64,000 nucleotides of DNA, from positions 1 to 64,000 of the forward strand of contig NZ_CP115668.1 of NCBI RefSeq assembly GCF_028021195.1, read 5' to 3'. Numbering within the stretch: the stretch's first letter is position 1; the number at the start of each line of letters is the position of its first letter. The translations under genes and the position numbers were made by a program. The DNA is from Cutibacterium equinum. Its GTDB lineage: Bacteria; Actinomycetota; Actinomycetes; Propionibacteriales; Propionibacteriaceae. Below the pieces are notes generated by a model that saw nothing but the letters and a program-made list of their open reading frames with translations, did no database searches and had not been told where the DNA came from. Below are positions 52,189 through 61,169 of the stretch, in pieces.

Positions 52189-52281
52189 GGCTCCTCACAA
52201 TCGCGGGTGTAGGTGGGGTCTGAATCCGTCAGCTTCGAGTAGTAAGCGGACGGTGTCGTGGGTGGGGTTGCGCAAGCCGAA
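52189..52281 (-). mobile_element. ISL3-type insertion sequence remnant (terminal repeat plus transposase tail)
   Basis: The end GGCTCCTCACAATCGCGGGTG (52189 onward) has the GGCTCTTC-type tip of ISL3-family inverted repeats. On the minus strand it overlaps the last codons of a transposase ending in FGLRNPTH and GFRPHLHPRL-stop (52281-52195). The sequence upstream on that strand continues for some 200 bases in broken frames. It shares nearly 30 bases of end sequence with the remnant at 53892. Confidence 0.7.
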
Positions 52282-52581
52282 AGCGCTGCCTCAAAGGTGT
52301 TCGAGTCAGCAGTTGATGTTGTGGTGGGGCCGAGAGGGGGCTTGCCAGCGGATGCTTGGTGGAGGTTCGTGTGCGGAACCAGGTGGTGAACGTCATTGCC
52401 GTACCTGCCCGTGAACGTGGACAGCCTCGTACTGGGAAGAGACGAGATGACGGCAGCCCATGACGCCCCGTAAGCATGCGAGGAGGGGCTTGGGCAAAAC
52501 AATGACCTCGGGGGTATACCGATATTTCGCGGCATTGACCTTTCCGGGGCCTATCGTCATCAACCCTAAGACAATCCCACG

Positions 52582-52870
52582 GTGAGTCGTGAGACGTTGC
52601 AGGAGTGGTTCTCACCCGCCAGGCTCAGCCGCTACCGGATCGAACCTGTCGATGCGTGGTACGTGTGGAAGACCAGCATCTCGAAAGCGTTCATCGTGGT
52701 GAGTCTGCCACCGGGCAGCTGACGCTTTCTGCTCACCCTGACCAACAAGCTGAGATTCGCAGGCTTGCTCACTACGTATCAGCGATCGACACCGTCGCCC
52801 GTAACATCAACCCCGACGCGGCCGAATGGATCGTCCCCGCCAAAGATGCTCCTTCAAACCCTCAACAAGT
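52582..52870 (+). pseudogene. degraded Abi-like (abortive infection) gene
   Basis: Frame 1 from GTG 52582 reads VSRETLQEWFSPARLSRYRI followed by DAWYVWKTSISKAFI, the N-terminal pattern of Abi_2-like proteins (a W-x-S-x-x-R-L-x-x-Y start and a short W/Y-x-W-N-like helix). It stops after about 48 codons, and the family pattern resumes in another frame as AEIRRLAHYVSAIDTVARNI then NPDAAEWIVPAKD, where INP-x-x-x-x-WI is characteristic. At least one frameshift and a deletion separate them, so the gene is dead. A further frame to about 53057 shows no known domain. The stretch 52282-52581 holds only IS debris and no gene. Confidence 0.55.
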
Positions 52871-53084
52871 TGTTTGTCACCAGCGGATAATTCGGGTTCC
52901 CGGCATCCCACCGCCTCGACGGCAAACTCATATTGCCAGAAGACGTCAAGGCAGTAACCCAAAAGAATGTCAGATCAGGCAGATTAGGCGATCCAAACCG
53001 GCTATCTCATTGCATTGGACAGGGGCAGCGTTCTTGGGGCTCGGACGAGGACTGTGAACCCCAATAACAGCGGAACTAGAACGA

Positions 53085-53339
53085 CTATCTCGAGGAACGA
53101 CTCACCACAAGTGTAGACATGGCAGATAGGGCAATGAAAAACGAAGCGGTGGCCCCTAGATTGTGTGGCATTGGACTATAGAAGGGGATCGCAAAAGCCC
53201 CCAATCCCCACACAAAAGGCAAAACAATATCTCGATCTTCATTCTTGTTGTTTTTGATGATTGCGCACACTCGGGAAAACTGCACTCCTGCGAAAATCGC
53301 TCCTGCAATATTAAATATGAGACTCACGACAAAATACAT
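53085..53339 (-). CDS. hypothetical small membrane protein
   Basis: An 84-residue reading frame with three hydrophobic stretches (MYFVVSLIFNIAGAIFAGVQF, VLPFVWGLGAFAIPF and TASFFIALSAMSTLVV) and a charged loop IIKNNKNEDRD. GGGGA precedes the ATG with slightly long spacing. Base use is much more AT-rich than the rest of the window, so it was probably acquired. No homologue is recognised; immunity or membrane stress proteins have this look. Confidence 0.5.
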   Translation of the reverse strand: MYFVVSLIFNIAGAIFAGVQFSRVCAIIKNNKNEDRDIVLPFVWGLGAFAIPFYSPMPHNLGATASFFIALSAMSTLVVSRSSR

Positions 53340-53891
53340 GGCTTACTTTCCCCTGGCTAAAGAGTAACAACTTCCAATTCCTAAAAAATCCCAGAAAGTA
53401 TCTACCGAGACAGGCCATAAAGCATGAGAACTCAACTTTTACCTCGATCCAAAATGTAGACACCAATAAGGCTTTGCGGCAAGGAAGTAGCTCCCGCTGT
53501 TGAAGTATACAGCCATCAATGATGGCTAACAAAATGACGAGTACCGAGCTTCTGATTGATCTTCGTAAAGACAAATATCATCAGTTCGCACGAGGATGAC
53601 GATGGTCACATGGAAGCGCCACTGTTAGCTGACCTCCTCGCGCATGTTCTTATCAACATCCGCCCGCCGATTGTCCCCGTTAACATACCATTCCTGAAGC
53701 CACTAGACAAAGCGTCCTCATGCTTGTCACTCGCCCCTACTAATTGCGCAACATCGGGCTTTAAGGCAGATAATTCCGACGCTGCTCGTGCGGTGTAGAA
53801 CGCAGTGAACACACTGCTCAGGCTCGGCCGAGAATCAAACGTATGAGCAGTTATATTTGTGATCTAATTTCATATGATATAGCTTCGGCCT
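53340..53891. other. AT-rich accessory stretch without a confident gene
   Basis: Composition is clearly lower in GC than the flanks. Short frames exist on both strands; the best is a 68-residue minus-strand frame at 53606-53812 (with SGFRNGMLTGTIGGRMLI), which has no ribosome site and may be a fragment. A small palindrome AGCCATCA-A-TGATGGCT lies at 53511-53527. No complete gene, RNA gene or repeat array was found. Confidence 0.5.
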
Positions 53892-54152
53892 GGCTCTTCA
53901 CAATCAAGGGTGTAGGTGGGGTCTGAAGCCGCCAGCTTCCAAGAGGGATCGGGTGGTGTAGTGGGTGAGGTTGCGGAATCCGAGGTTGTCCGACCAGCAC
54001 GACGTGGCCAGATCAGGGGTGGTGAAGATAGCGTTGCCCATGTCGAAGTCTTGGGTGATGGCTGTGTGCGAACTTCCATCATTCGAAGGACCTCGACCCA
54101 CACCAGGGCCCAGGGGCCACCTACTGATCCACACCCTCAACTGTGAAGAGCC
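53892..54152 (-). mobile_element. internally deleted ISL3-type element with both inverted ends
   Basis: The left end GGCTCTTCACAATCAAGGG (53892) and the right end, read on the minus strand as GGCTCTTCACAGTTGAGGG (54152 backwards), are imperfect inverted repeats with the ISL3 tip GGCTCTTC. Inside, the minus strand carries a transposase tail FRNLTHYTTRSLLEAGGF then RPHLHP-stop. At 261 bp it is a MITE-like deletion derivative. No 8-bp target duplication is left (TTCGGCCT versus GTTAAAGC), so it is old or rearranged. Confidence 0.75.
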
Positions 54153-54220
54153 GTTAAAGCTTGCCATGGAATAGGTTCCTATCTTCTAGTTGTTGTGCGG
54201 CGCCCCATAGGAGGCTGTAG

Positions 54221-54640
54221 ATGGAGTTCATATCTCAGCGAGATGCATATATCTATTACTTCAAATACTACTTTCACGTGTCATCCGAACTGCAAAACAT
54301 GGTACTGGGATTCTGGGTCAGCGACCCATTGGATGTGGTGCAGGTGGTGTACAGAAGCGAGGCAAGCGAACTCCCGCGCGGTATAGCTCGCTGTGGGCCG
54401 GTTGAGGACTGGGGAAACGAGATTCCGAGCCCATCAAACCTAGATGCGATGGATCCAGAATCCCTCGTAAGAGTATTTGATCATATTGACTCTGCGAACA
54501 GCGCGATTCATACTATGGCAATGATGCTCGCCATCGATATTCGCGAACCTAGTGCCGTGCAAATAATACATGATGGAATCGGATGGATCGGCGAGCCGAC
54601 AGATATACTCTCTGACATATACGAGGTCTCTTTGGTTTGA
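54221..54640 (+). CDS. hypothetical soluble protein, orphan immunity-like
   Basis: A 139-residue acidic protein preceded by a strong AGGAGG at proper spacing from ATG 54221, so translation is likely. It starts MEFISQRDAYIYYFKYYFHV and ends EPTDILSDIYEVSLV, with no signal peptide, membrane helix or catalytic motif. Its codon use is more AT-rich than the core genes and it sits just after an IS remnant. Size, acidity and isolation recall toxin-immunity proteins, but no family is recognised and no toxin gene is adjacent. Confidence 0.6.
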   Translation: MEFISQRDAYIYYFKYYFHVSSELQNMVLGFWVSDPLDVVQVVYRSEASELPRGIARCGPVEDWGNEIPSPSNLDAMDPESLVRVFDHIDSANSAIHTMAMMLAIDIREPSAVQIIHDGIGWIGEPTDILSDIYEVSLV

Positions 54641-54795
54641 AGAGTGCACCTCCTGGGGGCATGGACGCGGACCAGTGACTCCCGTGGTGTTGATGTCGGA
54701 GCGTCAAAGCGTGGCTGCCGGGGCGTCGTCGGCCATGTTCCACCTGTGAACGTCAACCCCCTCGAAGTGTCGAGGTCCCGTCGTAGGGTGGGTTC

Positions 54796-56253
54796 ATGAC
54801 GATCAACGACCGCTCGCTCCCCACAGATTTGCCGACTGGTCTGCTCATCGACGGAGAATGGGTGGACGCCGAGGCGTCGCGCACCTTCGACGTCATCGAC
54901 CCCTCCACCGAGAAGCCCCTCATTGCCATCGCCGATGCCTCCGTCGACCAAGGCACCGATGCCCTCGACGCCGCCGTCCGTGCCCAGGAGTCCTGGGCCG
55001 ACACCGCCCCGCGTGAGCGCGGTGAGATCTTGCGCAAGACCTTCGAACTCATCACCGAGCGCAAGGACGACTTCGCCAAGCTCATGACCCTCGAGATGGG
55101 CAAGCCGCTTGCTCAGTCCTACGCAGAGGTCACCTACGGCGCGGAGTTCCTGCGCTGGTTCTCCGAGGAGGCGGTGCGCATTCGCGGTGACTACGGACTG
55201 CTCCCGGAGGGCACGATCCGCCAACTCATCACCAAGCGTCCTGTCGGCCCGTGCCTGTTCATCACCCCGTGGAACTTCCCGCTGGCCATGGCCACTCGCA
55301 AGGTTGCCCCGGCACTTGCCGCCGGCTGCACGGTCGTTATCCGACCGGCCTCGGCCACCCCGCTGACCACCCTGTTGTTCGCCAAGACCCTCACCGACGC
55401 CGGTCTGCCCGCCGGGGTCGTCAACGTCATCACCGGGCGTGACCACACCGTCACTGACGCCATCCTCGCGGATTCACGGTTGCGCAAGATCTCCTTCACA
55501 GGGTCCACCGAGGTCGGCGTCACCCTGTTGGAGAAGGCAGCCAAGCACGTGCTGCGCACCTCGATGGAGCTGGGCGGCAACGCACCCTTCATCGTCTTCG
55601 ACGACGCCGACCTCGACCAGGCCGTCGCTGGCGCCAAGGGGGCCAAGATGCGCAATATGGGCGAGGCCTGCATCTCTGCCAACCGGTTCATCGTCCACGA
55701 GTCGGTGGCCGAACAGTTCACTGATCGGATGGTCGAGATGATGTCCGGCCTGACCGTCGGGGACGGCCTGGACGAGACATCCGAGGTCGGGCCCATGATC
55801 AGCGAGAAGGACCGCCAGAAGGTCGACGGCCTGGTCCGATCCGCAGTCGAGGCGGGAGCCATCCTCCGCTGCGGCGGTGAGATTCCTGAGGGCAAGGGGT
55901 GGTTCTACCCGCCGACAGTCCTCTCCGGAGTTCCCGCCGACTCCGAGATCATGCAAACCGAGATCTTCGGACCAGTTGCCCCGATCACCACCTTCCGCAC
56001 CGAGGAGGAGGCTCTGGCCATCGCCAACTCGGTTCCGGTCGGGCTGGCTGGCTACGTCTTCACCAGGGACACCGCTCGCATCCTGCGAATGGGGCAGAAG
56101 CTGGAGACCGGCATGATCGGCGCCAACCTTGGCGTCTTCTCCAACGCGGCTGCCCCGTTTGGCGGTGTCAAGGAGTCCGGTCTGGGCCGCGAAGGCTCCT
56201 ACCAGGGCATTGAGGAGTTCCTGGAGACGATCTACGTCGCTCTTCCCGCGTGA
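54796..56253 (+). CDS. gabD: NAD(P)-dependent succinate-semialdehyde dehydrogenase
   Basis: A 485-residue aldehyde dehydrogenase that oxidises succinate semialdehyde to succinate. Cofactor-binding ITPWNFPLAMATRKVAPALA, the glycine motif FTGSTEVGVTLL, the general base Glu in MELGGNAPFIVFDDAD, and the nucleophile Cys in GEACISANRF match the GabD subgroup; the C-terminal GANLGVFSNAAAPFGGVKES and GLGREGSYQGIEEFLE also fit. The palindrome CCTCGA-AGTG-TCGAGG at 54760-54775 upstream may be regulatory. It lies between the decayed zone and the ClC gene. Confidence 0.9.
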   Translation: MTINDRSLPTDLPTGLLIDGEWVDAEASRTFDVIDPSTEKPLIAIADASVDQGTDALDAAVRAQESWADTAPRERGEILRKTFELITERKDDFAKLMTLEMGKPLAQSYAEVTYGAEFLRWFSEEAVRIRGDYGLLPEGTIRQLITKRPVGPCLFITPWNFPLAMATRKVAPALAAGCTVVIRPASATPLTTLLFAKTLTDAGLPAGVVNVITGRDHTVTDAILADSRLRKISFTGSTEVGVTLLEKAAKHVLRTSMELGGNAPFIVFDDADLDQAVAGAKGAKMRNMGEACISANRFIVHESVAEQFTDRMVEMMSGLTVGDGLDETSEVGPMISEKDRQKVDGLVRSAVEAGAILRCGGEIPEGKGWFYPPTVLSGVPADSEIMQTEIFGPVAPITTFRTEEEALAIANSVPVGLAGYVFTRDTARILRMGQKLETGMIGANLGVFSNAAAPFGGVKESGLGREGSYQGIEEFLETIYVALPA

Positions 56254-56297
56254 TTCGGAGGATGTGAACGTGAGGATGGGACGGTAGCGTCTTCCAG

Positions 56298-57590
56298 GTG
56301 GTCACCTCACGTCTCCGATTCATCGCCGCCGTCGTCTTGACAGGGCTGGTGTCCGGACTCATTGGTGGCCTCACCAGTGAGCTGTCCCACCTCATCGAGG
56401 CATGTGCCTTCGGTGCCCCTTTCTCCTCCTCGACGACCGGTGTCGGTGAGGTCGTCATGTGGCGACGAGTGAGCGCCCCGATCGTCGGTGCCGTCATCGC
56501 TGGTCTGACGTGGTGGTGGCTGCGTCCGCGTCCGTCCGGGTCGATCATCTCGGTGCGCCAGGCCGTCGACGTCGATGCCCCGAAACGTTTGCGGCCACTC
56601 GACACCATCGTCGACGCCTTGGCCCAGCTTCTCGTCGTCGGGTCGGGAAGCTCCCTGGGCCGAGAGGCCGCGCCGCGCCAGATGGCCGCACTGGCCGCCC
56701 AGGGCTTGTCCGACGGCTTCCGCGTCGACGCCGCGACGAGACGAGTCCTGTTGGCCAGCGCTGCCGGAGCCGGTCTGGCCTCGGTGTACAACGTGCCGGT
56801 CGCCGGTGCCCTCTATGCCCTGGAACTGACGGTGCGTCCCGATCTGCGCACCCGCCGCGGTTGGGAACAGGTGGGGATTGCCGTGGTCATCTCGGTGCTC
56901 TCGACGGTGACGGCCTGGATCTTCAATCACAATCGGCCCATCTATCGCTCCCCGGTGGCCGAGGTCACCCCGTCCGGTCTGGGGTGGATCGTCCTCGTCG
57001 TCGCAGCCGCCACTGCGATCGGAGTCGGGATGGGTGTGCTCTTCGGGGAGATGAAACGTCGGGTCCCGGTGACCTCCCGACTGTGGTGGACGGTGCCGCT
57101 CGGGTCGGTCGGGGTGACGGCCATCGCCCTCATGGCCCCCCAGGTGGTCGGCAACGGGCAGGTCATCGTCAACCTGGTGCTGGCCCACCCTGTTGCTCCG
57201 GTCACGTTGGCGATTCTGCTCGTCGGGAAGATCCTTGCCACGACGGTGGCGTTGAGATCGGGGGCGGCCGGTGGTCTGCTCACCCCGTCCCTGGCAGTGG
57301 GAGCCCTCGTCGGCACCCTCCTCGCGGCGGCGGCAGGAATCGATTCCCCCTCCCAGGTCGCGATGATGGCCATTGTGGGAGCCGGTTGTGTGTTGTCGAT
57401 CACCCAGCGCGCACCGCTGTTCTCGGCCGCTTTTGCCTTGGAGCTGACCCGTGCCGGGGCGCTGGGGATTCCGGTTGTCGTCGTGGCAGTTCTGCTCGGT
57501 TGGGCCGGTTTCGTCCTGGCCGACAGACGCGGACCGGGACTCCACGGCGGGATCGGTCGGGCTCCGGGAAAGACGTCAGATTCGCGATAG
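56298..57590 (+). CDS. ClC-type chloride channel / H+ antiporter family protein
   Basis: A 430-residue membrane protein of the voltage-gated chloride channel family. Selectivity-filter regions are visible as GSGSSLGREAAPRQMAA (the GxxxGREGP-type motif with Ala-Ala replacing Gly-Pro), AAAGAGLASVYNVPVAGALYALE, and RSGAAGGLLTPSLAVGALVG. The changes in the filter mean chloride selectivity is not certain; related ClcB-like or fluoride carriers differ here too. GTG 56298 is the assumed start, 44 bases after gabD. Confidence 0.85.
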   Translation: MVTSRLRFIAAVVLTGLVSGLIGGLTSELSHLIEACAFGAPFSSSTTGVGEVVMWRRVSAPIVGAVIAGLTWWWLRPRPSGSIISVRQAVDVDAPKRLRPLDTIVDALAQLLVVGSGSSLGREAAPRQMAALAAQGLSDGFRVDAATRRVLLASAAGAGLASVYNVPVAGALYALELTVRPDLRTRRGWEQVGIAVVISVLSTVTAWIFNHNRPIYRSPVAEVTPSGLGWIVLVVAAATAIGVGMGVLFGEMKRRVPVTSRLWWTVPLGSVGVTAIALMAPQVVGNGQVIVNLVLAHPVAPVTLAILLVGKILATTVALRSGAAGGLLTPSLAVGALVGTLLAAAAGIDSPSQVAMMAIVGAGCVLSITQRAPLFSAAFALELTRAGALGIPVVVVAVLLGWAGFVLADRRGPGLHGGIGRAPGKTSDSR

Positions 57591-57646
57591 TCTGAATGCG
57601 ATGTACCAGCCGCCGAGCGGCACTCCTCCCAACCAAGGAAGGGCAC

Positions 57647-60028
57647 ATGACTCAGGATCTGGCTTCAGCAATCGCATTCCAAGTGCGATCGACCTCGGGA
57701 CGTTCCGTCGCCGCCTCGACCCCCATGGAGATTTGGCAGGGGCTGTCGGCCTCCGTCGTGAGTCGCATCGCCGACGACTGGGAAGCTACCGACGCCCTCT
57801 ACAAGGCCGGACGTCAGGAGCACTACTTCTCCGCCGAGTTCCTCATGGGACGAGCTCTCCTCAACAACCTGTCGAACCTCGGCCTGGTCGACCAGACCCG
57901 GGAGGCCCTCGCCGGATTCGGCATTGACTTGTCCCAGGTGCTCGAACAGGAGCCTGACGCTGCCCTCGGCAACGGTGGTCTGGGTCGTCTGGCCGCCTGC
58001 TTCCTCGACTCCTGCGCCACCCTGGAACTGCCCGTCACCGGCTACGGCATTCTCTACCGCTACGGCCTGTTCAAGCAGCTTTTCGACAACGGGTTCCAAA
58101 CCGAGCATCCAGACCCGTGGATGGAGGAGGGCTACCCCTTCGTCATCCGCCGCGAGGAGCAGGAGCGCATCGTCCGCTACGCCGACATGTGGGTGCGTGC
58201 CATCCCCCACGACATGCCGATCACCGGGTACGGAACCCGCAACGTCGGAACCCTGCGGCTGTGGAAGGCCGAGCCGATGGAGCAGTTCGACTACCAGGCC
58301 TTCAACTCCCAGCGTTTCACTGACGCCATCGTCGAGCGAGAGCGCACCTCCGACATCTCACGTGTGCTGTACCCCAACGACACCACCTTCGAGGGCAAGG
58401 TGCTGCGCGTGCGTCAGCAGTACTTCTTCTGCTCGGCCTCCCTGCAGGAGATCGTCGACAACTACGTCAAACACCACGGCGACGACCTCACCGACTTCGC
58501 CAAGTACAACTCGATCCAGCTCAACGACACCCACCCGGTGCTGTCCATCCCTGAACTCATGCGCATCCTGCTCGACGAGCACGGCATGGGCTGGGAGGAC
58601 GCCTGGGAGATCGTCACCCACACCTTCGCCTACACCAACCACACCGTGCTGGCCGAAGCCCTGGAGAAGTGGGAGATGCAGATCTTTGATCGCCTCTTCC
58701 CGCGCATTGCCGAGATCGTCCGCGAGATCGACCGCCGCTTCCGTGAAGACATGGGAAGGCGCGGACTCGACGGCCAGACCATCGAGTACATGGCCCCCGT
58801 CTCGGGCAACCAGGTGCGCATGGCGTGGATCGCCTGTTACGCCTCCTACTCCATTAACGGCGTCGCCGCCCTGCACACCGAGATCATCAAGCGCGAAACC
58901 CTCAAGGAATGGCACGCGATCTGGCCGGAGCGGTTCAACAACAAGACCAACGGCGTCACCCCGCGTCGCTGGCTCAACCAGTGCAATCCGCGCCTGGCCG
59001 CCCTGTTGACCGAGGTCACCGGGTCTGACGCCTGGGTCAAGGACCTCTCGGTGCTCGCCAACTACACCGACTCCGTCGACGACTCGGTCTACGACCGCCT
59101 CAACGAGATCAAGCACGCCAACAAGGTCGACTTCGCGGCCTGGGTCGCTGAGCGCGAGGGCATCGAGATCGACCCGGACGCCATCTTCGACGTCCAGATC
59201 AAGCGTCTGCACGAGTACAAGCGTCAGTTGCTCAATGCCTTCTACGTCCTTGACCTGTACTTCCGCCTCAAGGACGACCCCACTCTCGACGTTCCCAAGC
59301 GGGTCTTCGTCTTCGGCGCCAAGGCTGCTCCCGGTTACATCCGTGCCAAGGCGATCATCAAGTTCATCAACGAGGTGGCTCGTCTGGTCAACAATGACGA
59401 GGACATCAACGGTCGCATCAAGGTCGTCTTCGTCCACAACTACAACGTCTCCCCGGCTGAACACATCATCCCGGCCGCCGACGTCTCCGAGCAGATCTCG
59501 ATGGCTGGCAAGGAGGCCTCGGGCACCTCGAACATGAAGTTCATGATGAACGGCGCGCTCACCCTGGGCACCCTGGACGGGGCCAACGTCGAGATCCTCG
59601 ATGCCGTCGGTGACGAGAACGCCTACATCTTCGGTGCCACCGAGGAGGAGCTGCCCTCCCTCAAACGCGGATATGACCCGCGCCGGTACTACGAGAACGT
59701 GCCCGGTCTCAAGCGAGTCATCGACGCGCTGACCGACGGCACCCTCGACGACAACGGTTCTGGCTGGTTCCACGATCTGCGTCAAAGCCTCATGGAGCCC
59801 GGTTGGGAGGGCCCCGACGTCTACTACGTGCTGGGTGACTTCGAGTCCTACCGCACCGTCAAGGACGCCATGGCTGCCGATCATGCCGACGCCCGTGGCT
59901 GGGCCCGCAAGGCGTGGGTGAACATCACCAAGTCCGGCCGGTTCTCCTCGGACCGCACGATTCGTGACTACGCCGAGCAGGTGTGGAAGCTGGATCCGGC
60001 TCCGATCGACTCGGTGAGCGTCGACTGA
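57647..60028 (+). CDS. glgP: glycogen/starch/alpha-glucan phosphorylase
   Basis: A 793-residue phosphorylase that releases glucose-1-phosphate from alpha-1,4-glucans. It contains AEFLMGRALLNNLSNLGL, ALGNGGLGRLAACFLDS, TNGVTPRRWLNQCNPRLA, and the PLP site GKEASGTSNMKFMMNGALTL followed by GTLDGANVEI, with the Schiff-base Lys in SNMKFMMNGA. Length is normal. ATG 57647 has AAGGAAGGG before it; the longer frame upstream is rejected for lack of a ribosome site. A terminator follows. Confidence 0.95.
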   Translation: MTQDLASAIAFQVRSTSGRSVAASTPMEIWQGLSASVVSRIADDWEATDALYKAGRQEHYFSAEFLMGRALLNNLSNLGLVDQTREALAGFGIDLSQVLEQEPDAALGNGGLGRLAACFLDSCATLELPVTGYGILYRYGLFKQLFDNGFQTEHPDPWMEEGYPFVIRREEQERIVRYADMWVRAIPHDMPITGYGTRNVGTLRLWKAEPMEQFDYQAFNSQRFTDAIVERERTSDISRVLYPNDTTFEGKVLRVRQQYFFCSASLQEIVDNYVKHHGDDLTDFAKYNSIQLNDTHPVLSIPELMRILLDEHGMGWEDAWEIVTHTFAYTNHTVLAEALEKWEMQIFDRLFPRIAEIVREIDRRFREDMGRRGLDGQTIEYMAPVSGNQVRMAWIACYASYSINGVAALHTEIIKRETLKEWHAIWPERFNNKTNGVTPRRWLNQCNPRLAALLTEVTGSDAWVKDLSVLANYTDSVDDSVYDRLNEIKHANKVDFAAWVAEREGIEIDPDAIFDVQIKRLHEYKRQLLNAFYVLDLYFRLKDDPTLDVPKRVFVFGAKAAPGYIRAKAIIKFINEVARLVNNDEDINGRIKVVFVHNYNVSPAEHIIPAADVSEQISMAGKEASGTSNMKFMMNGALTLGTLDGANVEILDAVGDENAYIFGATEEELPSLKRGYDPRRYYENVPGLKRVIDALTDGTLDDNGSGWFHDLRQSLMEPGWEGPDVYYVLGDFESYRTVKDAMAADHADARGWARKAWVNITKSGRFSSDRTIRDYAEQVWKLDPAPIDSVSVD

Positions 60029-60051
60029 GCGTCGACCGTGTGACGACTGCG

Positions 60052-60083
60052 AAAGCCGGGCTACCCGCGGGTGGCCCGGCTTT
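60052..60083 (+). terminator. terminator after glgP
   Basis: AAAGCCGGGC (60052-60061) pairs with GCCCGGCTTT (60074-60083), extended inward by TACC/GGTG-type pairs, and ends in TTTT. It is 23 bases after the stop and may serve the convergent membrane gene as well. Confidence 0.9.
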
Positions 60084-60127
60084 TGTGTGCCGCAGTGGCT
60101 GGGTCGCGACGGTTCGGGGATCGGGCG

Positions 60128-60520
60128 TCAGCGCCACAGGGCCTTGGCGGCCAGCCCCAGCAACACGGCCCACAAGGCCGACGTCATCGTCCCGATGATG
60201 AATTGCTCGATGGCCGCACTGGATTCTTCGTTGGCCTCCCGGGCCCCCGTCCCAGGCGTCGGTTGGGATTTCAGTTCGGCGTAGCGTGCCAGGGTTTTGA
60301 CGCCGAGGATGACGGCGATGCCGGCTGCATATCCGGTGAGGATGGCGGTGACGAGGCCAAGTCTCTCCAGATAGCCGATCCACAGTCCGCCGCGCAGGCG
60401 CCCCTTGTCACCGTCGGTGTGAACCCCGGAAGCATGGAAGACCAGGGAGACGGCGTACTTGCCGGCCCACACTGCGGCAATGACGACGAGGACGGCCGCG
60501 ATCCTCATGGCGATGGTCAT
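60128..60520 (-). CDS. small membrane protein, like the C-terminal part of DUF3307 proteins
   Basis: A 130-residue protein with an N-terminal helix (IAAVLVVIAAVWAGKYAVSL), then GLWIGYLERLGLVTAILTGY and AVILGVKTLARYAEL, and a last helix after EQFIIGTMTSALWAVLLGLA. The order YLER, K-S/T-x-x-R and E-x-x-I-I-G-T is that of the second half of DUF3307 proteins, which are commonly encoded next to SatD. The N-terminal half of that family is missing. It overlaps the SatD gene with ATGA. Confidence 0.7.
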   Translation of the reverse strand: MTIAMRIAAVLVVIAAVWAGKYAVSLVFHASGVHTDGDKGRLRGGLWIGYLERLGLVTAILTGYAAGIAVILGVKTLARYAELKSQPTPGTGAREANEESSAAIEQFIIGTMTSALWAVLLGLAAKALWR

Positions 60521-61146
60521 TGCACCTCCTGGGCCAGGTCGACGGCGAGTTGGCGGGTCTGCACCAGGTACTCCCAGCGGGCACGGGTGAGACGCTGGCT
60601 GACGGCCGATGTGCTGATGCCCAGGGCCTGTGCGGTGTCCTCGCTGGTCATGGACAGATCGTAGGACGCGACGATGTCACGGGCGGCCGGGCGCAATCCC
60701 CGTGCCAGATCGACGACGACGCTGGCCACTTGGGACAACCGCCGCATGGCGTCGGTCCCGTCAGTGGACACCTCGATTGCAGTGCGGCGGCGTCGACACT
60801 CCTCAATGGCCTGACGAGCCTTGACATAGGCTGGCCCGCGCGCAGCTCTGGTGGAATCTGGCAGGGGGGTGACCACCTCGTCATGGGCAAGGCCAATGCG
60901 CCACGGGCCGCAACCTGCGGTCCACAGCGCATGGATGAGGGTGGCCGGGTCTGTCGTGAGGGCCTGCACCTCGTCGCCAGAGGTGCGTTCTGGCGGGAGG
61001 GTCCAGGAAGGGATGCCGACGCGGTGATCACTCGGACTGACGAGCAGTGCGCGCGAGGTGAGAGCGTCCAGGAGGGACGGAACCGCATCGTCATGGCTGC
61101 GGCTGTCGAGCTGATCGGCCAGGATGACCCAGGCGAGCATGATCAC
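60517..61146 (-). CDS. SatD family protein with C-terminal helix-turn-helix
   Basis: A 209-residue protein. The first ~120 residues follow the SatD pattern (MLAWVILADQLDSR, TSGDEVQALTTD, WRIGLAHDEV, ARGPAYVKARQAIEE), a fold related to nucleotide cyclases. The C-terminal part is a sigma-region-4-like helix-turn-helix (SEDTAQALGISTSAVSQRLT). SatD proteins are linked to stress and their biochemical role is not settled. Start ATG 61146 is followed closely by ATG 61140. The AT-rich inverted repeat just upstream is probably its own control site. Confidence 0.75.
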   Translation of the reverse strand: MIMLAWVILADQLDSRSHDDAVPSLLDALTSRALLVSPSDHRVGIPSWTLPPERTSGDEVQALTTDPATLIHALWTAGCGPWRIGLAHDEVVTPLPDSTRAARGPAYVKARQAIEECRRRRTAIEVSTDGTDAMRRLSQVASVVVDLARGLRPAARDIVASYDLSMTSEDTAQALGISTSAVSQRLTRARWEYLVQTRQLAVDLAQEVQ

Positions 61147-61169
61147 ATCCCCATCAAGAGTTCAGGCTA

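Noticed and set aside
53311-53574. 87-residue minus-strand frame upstream of the small membrane gene
   Set aside because: Unusual composition, no ribosome site, and it overlaps the start region of a better-supported frame.
53606-53812. 68-residue minus-strand frame as a bacteriocin precursor
   Set aside because: It has Gly-rich residues but no ribosome site, leader cleavage motif or transporter nearby; kept only as part of the AT-rich stretch.
56307-57545. Long minus-strand frame of 412 codons and a plus-strand frame at 56459-57595
   Set aside because: Both lie over the ClC gene, have low-complexity Arg/Gly/His-rich translations and no motifs; they are shadows of GC-rich third positions.
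58358-59884. 508-codon frame opposite glgP
   Set aside because: The translation is Val/Asp/Gly-rich with no domain, and glgP on the other strand has full family motifs.
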